64,000 nucleotides of DNA, taken from Novosphingobium sp. MW5 (GTDB taxonomy: Bacteria; Pseudomonadota; Alphaproteobacteria; Sphingomonadales; Sphingomonadaceae). Both the position numbers and the translations under genes were made by a program. Shown here one piece after another: positions 19,101 to 26,677 of the stretch. The notes under the pieces are model-generated. The model was not told the DNA's origin and did no database searches. It saw only the letters and a list, made by a program, of their open reading frames with translations. Positions within the stretch are counted from its first letter, which is position 1; each line of letters opens with the position of its first letter. The stretch lies in assembly GCA_025938935.1 (NCBI GenBank), contig JAPCWB010000001.1, forward strand, positions 2,542,001 through 2,606,000, read 5' to 3'.

Positions 19101-19686
19101 GCGGCTCCCGGCCATGCCGCTCAGCGAAGAGGTGGTGGCCGATTACCAGACCCAGCGGCTTTCGCTCAAAGCCCACCCCATGGCCTTCCTGCGGCCGCAG
19201 CTGGCCGAGCGCGGCTTTGTCCGGGCGGCAGACCTGCGCCTGCGCAAGTTCCGTTCGTCCGTGCAGGTCGCCGGCGTGGTCCTCATCCGTCAGCGTCCGG
19301 GCAGCGCCAAGGGCGTCTGCTTCATCACCATCGAGGACGAAAGCGGCGTCGCCAACCTGGTCATCTGGCCCGATGTCATGGAAAAACAGCGCAAGGTGAT
19401 CATGAGCGCGCGGCTGATGGAGGTGCAGGGGCGGGTGGAATATGACGACGAGGTGATCCACGTGATCGTCACCCGGCTTACCGACGCCACCGCCAGCCTG
19501 CATGCCTTGTCGGACGACATGCTGAACAGCCCCGCCGCCCGCGCAGACCATGTCAGCCGCCCGTTGCCATCGCGCTTCCAGCCCGAAGTCTGGCAGCCCC
19601 CGGGCCCCGGAAATCGCGATTGCGGGTGGAGCCATGGCCATCCCCGCGATGCCCGGATCATCCCGGCCTCACGCGATTTCCATTAA
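16170..19686 (+). CDS. dnaE2: Error-prone DNA polymerase III alpha subunit DnaE2 (one-base frame break)
   Basis: Catalytic polymerase of the ImuA-ImuB-DnaE2 translesion system, C-family DNA polymerase. N-terminal PHP domain begins FVELGLASCFSFLRGAS; the polymerase active site includes PPDIDVDFEHERREEV; the C-terminal part has HhH and OB-fold regions and the typical DnaE2 ending RDARIIPASRDFH. Start GTG 16170, 30 bases after a LexA box. At 18110-18118 the text GATCTCGCTCGGC breaks the frame. GATTCGCTCGGC would restore the family sequence GDSLGVFRVESRAQMNM. The length of 3517 bases is 1172 codons plus one, agreeing with one surplus base, so this is probably a consensus error. A palindromic repeat is inserted in frame at residues ~173-202 of the PHP region (annotated separately). 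Confidence 0.93.
16687..16775. repeat. ~89-base palindromic element inserted in frame in dnaE2
   Basis: Left arm 16687-16716 (GTCGTCCCGG...GACCGCTGG) and right arm 16746-16775 (CCAGCGGTCC...CCGGGACGAC) are inverted copies, identical over their outer ten and inner eleven bases. The 29-base loop contains GCGAGGTTGC at 16726-16735. A second element with matching arms, a 29-base loop and the same loop core on the other strand lies at 39236-39323. Inside dnaE2 it is read without a stop and adds about 30 residues rich in P, G, R and D, in a loop of the PHP domain that is not conserved. Confidence 0.85.
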
Positions 19687-19750
19687 CCACGGGAAAGTGC
19701 CTAGGCCCGCGCAAAAGAGCCGTTTGCCGATGCAGTGGCATCACGCGCGC

Positions 19751-20140
19751 ATGAGCGACATGTCCTTTCCCCGCATCCAGCCCGACATCGGCAAGCGCGT
19801 GACCAGCCGGCTGCGGCTGCGCCTGCCCGCGAGGATGATGACCACGGCGCAGGGATGGTCGGCCGAACTGCTCGACCTGTCCTACTTCGGCGCCCGCATC
19901 GCCTGCGAGGAACCGCCGCAGCCGGGGCAGGACGTAGTGCTCGAATGGGGAAGCCATGAAGCCTTCGGAATGGTCGTATGGGCCAGCCTGCGCACTTGCG
20001 GAGTGCGCTTCTACGATCCGCTCGGGCCCGATGTCCTGCTCGCCACCCGCGACCGGGGGGACGTCGAAACCGCACCCAGCACACGCGAGCGTGCGCGGAT
20101 GGAAGCCAAGGATTTCGTGCAAGGCCGTATCAGGCGCTGA
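19751..20140 (+). CDS. PilZ domain protein
   Basis: 129-residue single-domain protein. A basic stretch (RVTSRLRLRLPARM) precedes the PilZ D/NxSxxG motif, seen as LLDLSYFGARI, followed by beta strands ending in VWASLRTCGVRF. PilZ domains bind cyclic di-GMP; whether this one keeps full binding is uncertain, because the RxxxR arginine pattern is only loosely met. The start is ATG 19751; ATG 19733 is an alternative adding six residues. It follows dnaE2 on the same strand after 64 bases, with no LexA box of its own. Its output could concern motility or exopolysaccharide. Confidence 0.78.
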   Translation: MSDMSFPRIQPDIGKRVTSRLRLRLPARMMTTAQGWSAELLDLSYFGARIACEEPPQPGQDVVLEWGSHEAFGMVVWASLRTCGVRFYDPLGPDVLLATRDRGDVETAPSTRERARMEAKDFVQGRIRR

Positions 20141-20144
20141 AGGC

Positions 20145-20219
20145 TGGTGACCCCTACGGGAATCGAACCCGTGTTTCAGCCGTGAGAGGGCCGCGTCCTG
20201 ACCGCTAGACGAAGGGGCC
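20145..20219 (-). tRNA. tRNA-Glu (anticodon CTC)
   Basis: 75-base tRNA on the minus strand with CCA encoded (20145-20147 in complement). The acceptor stem GGCCCCT pairs with AGGGGTC with one G-U pair; the T-loop is GGTTCGATTCC and the anticodon loop CCTCTCACG reads CTC. It differs from the neighbouring tRNA-Glu at only two positions. Confidence 0.95.
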
Positions 20220-20248
20220 GGGAATATCCGGCCGAGCCTGACAGAGCT

Positions 20249-20323
20249 TGGTGACCCCTACGGGAATCGAACCCGTGTTTCAGCCGTGAAAGGGCCGCGT
20301 CCTAACCGCTAGACGAAGGGGCC
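20249..20323 (-). tRNA. tRNA-Glu (anticodon TTC)
   Basis: 75-base tRNA on the minus strand, CCA encoded, anticodon loop CCTTTCACG giving TTC. It is identical to the downstream copy except for one D-arm base (GGTT against GGTC) and the first anticodon base, so the pair arose by tandem duplication. Confidence 0.96.
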
Positions 20324-20401
20324 GCACCAGCTTGCGCCGAGGCGAGGCCGCGCAATTAGGGGAGAGGCCAAAACGGTCAACCCCTGTAATTGCACAAATG
20401 C

Positions 20402-22183
20402 TCAATCGGCCCGGGCGGCATCATCAAGATGCAGTTCGGCCTGCGGACGGCTGGACCAGTCATCGATCTTGGCGCGGCCTGCCAGCCACAGTTTCCGGCC
20501 CTTGGCGCCGTGGAGCAGGGCCTGACCCATGTCGCTCTGCGCGGCGCGGAAGGCGATCGCCTTGAAGCTCGCCCCGTCATTGCCGCCCGCCAGCAGGCGC
20601 ACGTGATCGGTGCCGACAATGTCCGCCTTGATCAGGTGCACCGGCCCGACCGCGATTCGGGGCGCGGGCCAGCCCATGCCGAAAGGCCCTGCGCTTTCCA
20701 GCTCGGCTACCAGCTGCGGCGTCAGGCCGCGCGGCGAAAGGCTGAGATCGAGCAGCATCGACTGCCCGGCCATTGCCGCAAGAACATCATTGCCAAGCCG
20801 CTCGTCCAGCCAATCCGACAGGGCATCCAGCTTGCCCGGAGCGATCGTGAGGCCCGCCGCCATGGCGTGCCCACCGCCCGCCACCAGCAGGCCCGCCTCG
20901 CGCGCGGCGATGATGGCCGCACCAAGGTCTACCCCCGTGATGGAGCGGCCCGAGCCCTTGCCATGGCCCGCCTCGTCCGCATCCAGTGCAATGACCAAGG
21001 TGGGCTTGCCGGTCTTTTCCTTTACCCGCCCCGCGACAATACCAATGACCCCCGGGTGCCAGCCTTGCCCGGCCAATACGATCACGGCGCGATTGTGCTG
21101 GCGCTCGATCTGCGCCTCGGCAGCCTCCTGAACCGCGGCTTCGATGGCGCGGCGCTCTTCGTTAAGCTGCGAAAGCTGGGCGGCGATGACGCGCGCCTCG
21201 TCCGGATCCTCGGTGGTCAGCAGGCGCACACCGAGCGTCGATTCGCCGACACGTCCGCCCGCATTGACGCGTGGCCCCAAGGCAAAGCCAAGGTCGCTGC
21301 AGGTCGGCGCCCGCGACAGCCGGCTAGCATCGATCAACGCGGCCATGCCGATGTTCTCGCGCCGTGCCATGACCTTCAGGCCTTGGGCGACGAATGCGCG
21401 GTTCAGGCCCCTGATCTGGGCGACATCGGCCACGGTCCCAAGCGCCACAAGGTCAAGCAGGCCGAACAGGTCCGGCTCCTTGCGATCGGCGAAGTAACCG
21501 GCACCTCGCAGTTCGCGCACCGTTGCGACAGCCAAAAGGAAGGCCACGCCCACGGCGGCGAGGTGTCCGTGCGAAGCGGCATCATCCGCCTCGTCCAGCC
21601 GGTTCGGATTGACGAGGAAGAGCGCGGCGGGAAGCTCTGCCGAGCACTTGTGGTGATCGACCACGACCACATCCACGCCTGCATCCCGGGCCATGGACAG
21701 CGCCTCGTAAGCCATGGCTCCGCAATCGACCGTCACGATCAGCGTCGAACCATCCTGTGCGATGCGGACCAGCGCCTCACCCGAAGGGCCGTAGCCTTCG
21801 AGCAGGCGGTCAGGGATGTAATAGGCCGGGTCCGCCCCCAGGGCGCGCAACAGGCGGATGAGCAAGGCGGCGCTGGTTGCGCCATCCACGTCATAATCGC
21901 CGTAAATCGTCACCTTTTCGCCGCTTTTGACAGCTGCGGCGAGCCGCCCGGCGGCATTCTCCATGTCGCGGAAAATCGAAGGGTCGGGAAGGAAACCGCG
22001 CAGACTGGGGCTGCGGTGACGGTCGAGGTCGTGCCGTTCAACCCCGCGCGCCATCAGCAACTGGGCGACCAGATCGTCTCCCAGGCTGCCGTCGCCCATG
22101 TCCATGTTGCCGGCGCGCCACCGCCAGGCTTTTCCAGACAGCGATTGCTCGACAGCAGCAACGGATGATGCGCGGGTAGCCAT
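20402..22183 (-). CDS. recJ: Single-stranded-DNA-specific exonuclease RecJ
   Basis: 593-residue DHH-superfamily 5'-3' exonuclease for recombination and mismatch repair. The DHH signatures are present: YGDYDVDGATSAALL, VVDHHKC, and the DHHA1 motif VAGGGHAMAAGLTI, with GPRVNAGGRVGES between. ATG 22183 (MATRASSVAAVEQS) is preferred; a GTG at 22210 would add nine residues. It stands upstream of the two tRNA-Glu genes on the same strand and divergent from the next gene. It lies close to the SOS island but no LexA box was found before it. Confidence 0.95.
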   Translation of the reverse strand: MATRASSVAAVEQSLSGKAWRWRAGNMDMGDGSLGDDLVAQLLMARGVERHDLDRHRSPSLRGFLPDPSIFRDMENAAGRLAAAVKSGEKVTIYGDYDVDGATSAALLIRLLRALGADPAYYIPDRLLEGYGPSGEALVRIAQDGSTLIVTVDCGAMAYEALSMARDAGVDVVVVDHHKCSAELPAALFLVNPNRLDEADDAASHGHLAAVGVAFLLAVATVRELRGAGYFADRKEPDLFGLLDLVALGTVADVAQIRGLNRAFVAQGLKVMARRENIGMAALIDASRLSRAPTCSDLGFALGPRVNAGGRVGESTLGVRLLTTEDPDEARVIAAQLSQLNEERRAIEAAVQEAAEAQIERQHNRAVIVLAGQGWHPGVIGIVAGRVKEKTGKPTLVIALDADEAGHGKGSGRSITGVDLGAAIIAAREAGLLVAGGGHAMAAGLTIAPGKLDALSDWLDERLGNDVLAAMAGQSMLLDLSLSPRGLTPQLVAELESAGPFGMGWPAPRIAVGPVHLIKADIVGTDHVRLLAGGNDGASFKAIAFRAAQSDMGQALLHGAKGRKLWLAGRAKIDDWSSRPQAELHLDDAARAD

Positions 22184-22307
22184 GGCATCTGCGCTAGCCT
22201 CTGGCCGCACGGACGGGAAGAGGGGGGCAAGGTAATCTGCCGGAAATTGACATTTTGCGCAGGCAGGTATTCACTGCGAACGGGCGCTGAATCGAAAGGG
22301 CTGGATC

Positions 22308-23564
22308 ATGTTCGCTTCGCCGAAGCCTCTCCTCCTTGCATCTGCGGCAGGCCTCCTTGCAGCAGGAATCGCTATGCCCTTGCTGGCGCAGACCAAGCCG
22401 GCCAGCGGCCCGGTTGCGCGCTATGACATGCGCGCGGGTACCGTCACCGGCGTCGGCGCGATGGGGCGCGGCATGGGTTCTGCCATGGGCATGATGTTCG
22501 GCGGCGGCAGCAGCGCGCCACAGCATGAACTCTACTTGCGACTCGGTTCATCGCAGGCGAGCGCGAAGGGAGCGCCAAAGGCCGATCACTTCATGCCGCC
22601 GGTTGCCAAGCTCGGCAAATCGGTGCCGCTCACCACACCGCAGGCCGAGCGCGAGGCCCGCGACGAATTGCCGCAGATGGGCAATGAAAAACCGAAAGGC
22701 CGTCTGCTGATATTCTGGGGCTGCGGCGAACATGCACCCAAGGGGCAGCCGGTCGTGATCGACTTTGCCAAGATGGCAGCCGGGCAGGTGCCGCCCGGAA
22801 TGTGGTCCAATACGGTCCTTCGGGACTGGGGCCCGACCTTGGCTAACAGCAAGACCTTCGGGCGCTGGCCGAATGAGGACACGATGGGCGGGAACAAGGC
22901 GATCCGCACCGATGCTTCCCTGATTGGTGCGCACCGGGTTGCCGGCAACTACAGTCCGGAGATGGCCTTCAACCTGCAAAAGGACTTTATGGGTCCGCTC
23001 AACGTCAGCACAAGTTCGCTGCCGTCGGGTGCGGGAATGCTGCGGTGGGGTGCGGTGCAGGATGCGACCGGCTATTACGCCACGCTGTTCGGCGGGAAGC
23101 AGGGACCGGGCGGCGAGATGGGCGACATGGTGATGTGGTCCAGCAGCGCCTCACGCCAGTTCGGCGGCGGGTTGCAGGACTGGCTGTCCCCCAGCCAGGT
23201 CGCGCCGCTGGTGACCAACAAGACCGTTTTGCCGCCCACGGCGACAACGTGCATTGTTCCGGCTGAGGTCAAGGCGGCGACCGAGTTTCGCATGGGTACA
23301 CTGACCGCGTTCGGACCCGAAGAAAACTTCTCCTATCCGCCCAGACCCGCGGATCCGAAAATGGCCTGGGCGTTGCAATGGACAGCGCGCATCCGGCACC
23401 GTTCCACCACAAGCTGGATGGACATGCCGGGAATGCCGGGTGGCATGCCAGGGGGCATGTCGTCGGATGATCCGCCAACGCGGCCGCAACCCAGGCCTGA
23501 TTGCCGGCCCAAGGGTCTCGGGGGTATCATGGGCGGGGTCCTGACCGGCCGAACCGGGTGCTGA
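22308..23564 (+). CDS. Exported protein of unknown function, Gly/Met-rich segments
   Basis: 418 residues, not matched to a family I recognise. The N-terminus is a clear Sec signal (KPLLLASAAGLLAAGIAMPLLAQ), so it is periplasmic or surface-located. Two low-complexity parts stand out: GRGMGSAMGMMFGGGSS after the signal and DMPGMPGGMPGGMSS near the end. Between them is a mixed region with KGRLLIFWGCGEHAPKGQPVVIDF. The C-terminus ends in a Gly-rich GLGGIMGGVLTG stretch. Methionine- and glycine-rich exported proteins can bind metal, but nothing here proves it. Divergent from recJ. Confidence 0.75.
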   Translation: MFASPKPLLLASAAGLLAAGIAMPLLAQTKPASGPVARYDMRAGTVTGVGAMGRGMGSAMGMMFGGGSSAPQHELYLRLGSSQASAKGAPKADHFMPPVAKLGKSVPLTTPQAEREARDELPQMGNEKPKGRLLIFWGCGEHAPKGQPVVIDFAKMAAGQVPPGMWSNTVLRDWGPTLANSKTFGRWPNEDTMGGNKAIRTDASLIGAHRVAGNYSPEMAFNLQKDFMGPLNVSTSSLPSGAGMLRWGAVQDATGYYATLFGGKQGPGGEMGDMVMWSSSASRQFGGGLQDWLSPSQVAPLVTNKTVLPPTATTCIVPAEVKAATEFRMGTLTAFGPEENFSYPPRPADPKMAWALQWTARIRHRSTTSWMDMPGMPGGMPGGMSSDDPPTRPQPRPDCRPKGLGGIMGGVLTGRTGC

Positions 23565-23582
23565 TCAACCGTACGAAACTTG

Positions 23583-24070
23583 ATGCCTGACAGGGGGCGC
23601 TCACTATCGTCTGGCACAGCCGAACGGGTGCCAGCGAAGCCATGGCGCGCGCCGTGGCGGAAGGGGCAGGCGATCTCGGGCTGCTCTTCCCAGCCCACGA
23701 AGCCGATGGGGGCACGTTGTTGGCAGCGTCCGGCTATGTCTTCGTCTGCCCGGAAAACCTTGGCAGCATGAGCGGTATCATGAAGGACATGTTCGACCGG
23801 ACTTATTACCCGGTTCTTGGACGGATCGAGGGCCGCGCTTATGCGACAGCCATAGCCGCCGGGTCCGACGGTGAGGGGGCCGAACGCCAGATCGACCGAA
23901 TCGTGACCGGCTGGCGGCTGCGGCGCGTGGCGGAATCATTGATCGTGAATTTGGATGCGCAGCGTCCCGAAACGATACTGGCGCAGAAATCTGTTTCCAA
24001 AGAGGACCTTGAACGCTGCCACGATCTGGGCAAGGCCTTCGGGGAGGGTATAAGGCTTGGCATCTATTGA
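23583..24070 (+). CDS. Flavodoxin-family protein (probable one-base frame break at start)
   Basis: Short FMN-binding flavodoxin-like or NADPH-dependent reductase. The FMN phosphate loop is visible as IVWHSRTGASEAM. The second loop VFVCPENLGSMSG is typical of the flavodoxin family. Reading back from the internal ATG 23642, the frame stays open through the phosphate loop but meets TGA at 23588 without any start codon. ATG 23583 is one base out of frame; adding one G to the five-G run (23593-23597) joins them as MPDRGALTIVWHSRTG. So the gene is most likely intact with a consensus error in the G run. The electron partner is unknown. Confidence 0.72.
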
Positions 24071-24161
24071 ATCAGCACATTTATGTTAGTCAATATCGTG
24101 CATTGGGGGATCGACGCGCTTGGAAAATCTGGCAATTCAAGCTGTGCAGACAAGGAGGGCA

Positions 24162-24929
24162 ATGCAATTTGCCGCGCATGTGACCAATAGGATTGCCCCC
24201 TCCTCTCCGGCCCTCAGCCTGCATTTTGCCCGTGGCATGCGGCCGAACGTGGAGGCGATCCTGCGTCTGGCAGCGCGCCCGGCTGAAAGCACCGCCTTTT
24301 CCATCAGCCTGATGCCCGAGCCGGACGAAGGCTGGCTCGAACTCCTTGCCATGGGGCTGACCTTTGATCTGCACGGGCTGGAACCGTTCAAGCCGGAAAA
24401 AATCGATCCGGGCCATCACTATTTCGGCCTCGCCCAGAGCGACTATGTCGAGGGGCCGGATGCTTTGCGCCTTTCGCCGGGACCGCACCTTTCCGGGGCT
24501 TCAACCATGCTGCCGGTCTTGCGCCTGCTTGCCGGGCTGGGCGCGGAACTTGCCAGGCTGCCGGGGCTCATGGCGATCGGATGGAGCACTGCGGGAACCC
24601 GAATGGCGCCGTCCTATTTCATGAGCAGCGTGCGCGCCTGGCTGGCAGGCGGCGCCTTTCCCGCGCTGGGTCTGACCGGGCTTACTATCCGCGATGATGG
24701 CGGGGTTGAGAGCGAAGGCTTTGCCCTGTTCGCCGGCCATGAAATTGTTGTCGAGCCGCTTCCCGAAGAAGCAGTTGCTGATCGTGCAAAGCTTGCCGCG
24801 CGGGCGATGCACCACATCGTGCATGCCGGGGCAGGCCAGATCGGCCAGGTTACCGATAGCGCGGGGCGTCCGCTGCATGCGGACTTGGCGGCGAACGGCG
24901 GCGTGCTGCGTCTGTGGCGGTCGCTCTGA
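24162..24929 (+). CDS. Conserved-looking protein of unknown function
   Basis: 255 residues, no family recognised. ATG 24162 is chosen because AAGGAGG lies just upstream (24152-24158); a TTG at 24120 would extend it by 14 residues. There is no signal peptide or membrane span; it has mixed alpha/beta composition with Trp/Gly positions such as EPDEGWLELLAMGLTFDL and a Ser-Gly-rich turn near PHLSGASTML. It has duplicated-looking C-terminal features (DRAKLAARAMHHIVHAGAG). It lies between a flavodoxin and an AHH-type protein on the same strand. No function is assigned. Confidence 0.75.
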   Translation: MQFAAHVTNRIAPSSPALSLHFARGMRPNVEAILRLAARPAESTAFSISLMPEPDEGWLELLAMGLTFDLHGLEPFKPEKIDPGHHYFGLAQSDYVEGPDALRLSPGPHLSGASTMLPVLRLLAGLGAELARLPGLMAIGWSTAGTRMAPSYFMSSVRAWLAGGAFPALGLTGLTIRDDGGVESEGFALFAGHEIVVEPLPEEAVADRAKLAARAMHHIVHAGAGQIGQVTDSAGRPLHADLAANGGVLRLWRSL

Positions 24930-24949
24930 TAGACTTGGCCTGCGGAGCG

Positions 24950-25540
24950 ATGCGGGTGGGGCAGACCCGGGCGACGCGCCACATACAGACAACAGACACA
25001 ACTCCAGCGACCAAGCCCAAGCAGGTTTTGCCATGTGGAAGGCGGCCCGATCTTCCGTTCCGGGCAGTCAATCGCCAGGGTTCAAGCGATTACAACAGCG
25101 CCCTCCAGCGGCATCATCTCCTGCCGCTGCAGCTCCTGTCGATGCGAAGCTTTTTGCGGTTTTTCGAGTCAATTGGCCTTGATAACATCGGTTTCGACGA
25201 CTTTCGCCGCAACGGCCTCCTTCTGCCCTGCTCAGACGCAACCGCGACGATGATGGCGCTGCCCATGCACCGCGGGCCACATCACCGCTACAATGCGATG
25301 GCAATCGAGCGCGTGGCCCGGATCGAGCAGGACTGGCGAAACCGCGGCCGGTCCCTTGATGCCGGCGAGGAAGCGCTGTTCCGGTTGGCTTTGCTGCAAG
25401 GCGCCTTGCGCCGGCGCCTGCTCGACCCGCGTCGTGGTCCGATACCGCTCAACCGCAACGATCCGGCCCTGCGCACGCCGGATTTTTCAGATCTCGATGC
25501 GATGGCTGATATGCTTTGGGGCGCGACCGAAGGCCTTTAA
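24950..25540 (+). CDS. AHH-type nuclease-like protein (HNH/Endo VII superfamily)
   Basis: The core shows NRQGSSDYNSALQRHHLLP, then FRRNGLLLP and LPMHRGPHHRYN, the His-His and trailing H-x-x-Y pattern of AHH proteins in the HNH/Endo VII superfamily. Such domains are usually toxin tips of secretion-dependent proteins; this one is short, without leader domains. The start is unclear. ATG 24950 is in frame, but residues before ~25050 look non-coding. The natural start may be ATG 25033 (MWK), one base out of frame with the conserved DLPFRAVN, which would mean another indel near 25040-25050. No immunity gene is apparent next to it. The 3' end overlaps the convergent nitronate monooxygenase gene by four bases. 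Confidence 0.65.
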   Translation: MRVGQTRATRHIQTTDTTPATKPKQVLPCGRRPDLPFRAVNRQGSSDYNSALQRHHLLPLQLLSMRSFLRFFESIGLDNIGFDDFRRNGLLLPCSDATATMMALPMHRGPHHRYNAMAIERVARIEQDWRNRGRSLDAGEEALFRLALLQGALRRRLLDPRRGPIPLNRNDPALRTPDFSDLDAMADMLWGATEGL

Positions 25541-26517
25541 AGCGAAAGGCCGGCAGTGCGTTCCGCCAGTTCGCGGCGGGCTTCGGCGTATTGCGCAGAG
25601 AGCCGAGCAACGCGGTCTGCAACCGATTCAATCGCTTCGACCGCGCCGATCCCTTGCCCGGAACCCCAGATATCCTTCCAGGCCTTGGCCGCGGAATTGC
25701 CGCCCGAACCGAAGTTCATCTTGCTGGGATCGCTTTCCGGCAAAGCATCGGGATCAAGCCCCGCGGCGATGATCGAAGGCTTCAGGTAGTTGCCGTGAAC
25801 CCCGGTGAACAGGTTGGTATAGACGATGTCGTCCGACCGCCCGTCAACAATGGCCTGCTTGTAGGCTTCGACCGCATTGGCCTCATGCGTGGCGATCCAC
25901 GGGCTGCCGATATAGGCAAAGTCGGCACCCAGCGCCTGAGCGGCGAGGATCGAACGACCGCAGGCGATCGAGCCGGACAAGGCTACCAGGCCGTGGAACC
26001 AGCTGCGGATTTCCTGCATCAGGGCGAAGGGCGAAAGCGTGCCGGCGTGTCCCCCGGCCCCGGCGGCGACAGGGATCAGGCCGTCCGCGCCTTTCTCGAT
26101 CGCCTTGCGCGCAAAGCGGTCGTCGATGACGTCGTGAAGGACAATGCCGCCCCAGCCATGCGCCGCATCGTTCACTTCCTTCACCGCGCCCAGCGACGTG
26201 ATCAGCATCGGTACGGCCCACTTGGCGCAGGCAGCAAGATCGCTCTCAAGCCGATCATTGGTGCGGTGCACGATCTGGTTGACGGCAAAGGGGGCAGCGG
26301 GCGTATCGGGGTTGGCGCGGTTATGTGCGGCCAGCTCCTCGGTGATCTGGTGCAGCCATTCGTCGAGTTGGCTGGCTGGCCGGGCATTCAGCGCGGGGAA
26401 GCTACCGACAATGCCGGCCTTGCACTGCGCGATGACCAGTTCAGGTCCGGAAATGATGAACAGTGGCGAGCCGATGACGGGCAGGCGCAGGCGATCGAAC
26501 GGAGCAGGGAGGTTCAT
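25537..26517 (-). CDS. Nitronate monooxygenase family flavoprotein
   Basis: 326-residue TIM-barrel FMN enzyme of the 2-nitropropane dioxygenase/nitronate monooxygenase family. It has RLPVIGSPLFIISGPELV at the N-terminus, the glycine-rich VAAGAGGHAGTLSPF motif, GSIACGRSILAAQALGADFAYIGS for phosphate binding and a GSGQGIG turn near the end. Family members oxidise alkyl nitronates, and some act as detoxification or enoyl reductases; the real substrate is not evident. Start ATG 26517. It is divergent from the dehydratase pair, so it could share their regulation but not their transcript. Confidence 0.88.
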   Translation of the reverse strand: MNLPAPFDRLRLPVIGSPLFIISGPELVIAQCKAGIVGSFPALNARPASQLDEWLHQITEELAAHNRANPDTPAAPFAVNQIVHRTNDRLESDLAACAKWAVPMLITSLGAVKEVNDAAHGWGGIVLHDVIDDRFARKAIEKGADGLIPVAAGAGGHAGTLSPFALMQEIRSWFHGLVALSGSIACGRSILAAQALGADFAYIGSPWIATHEANAVEAYKQAIVDGRSDDIVYTNLFTGVHGNYLKPSIIAAGLDPDALPESDPSKMNFGSGGNSAAKAWKDIWGSGQGIGAVEAIESVADRVARLSAQYAEARRELAERTAGLSL

Positions 26518-26677
26518 GGTGGGCGGAATGCCCCGTTTCTTGGCACTTGTCGAGCAAGCTGGCCTGATCGCGCGGGCGCTTTTGTGCTGAACTCCTGCTC
26601 AGCCGCACTGTGCCAGATTGCCTTTGCGCGGCACTTGCCCGAAGGCATGGGGTGAAATTCTGCGGGAGACCAAAGTC

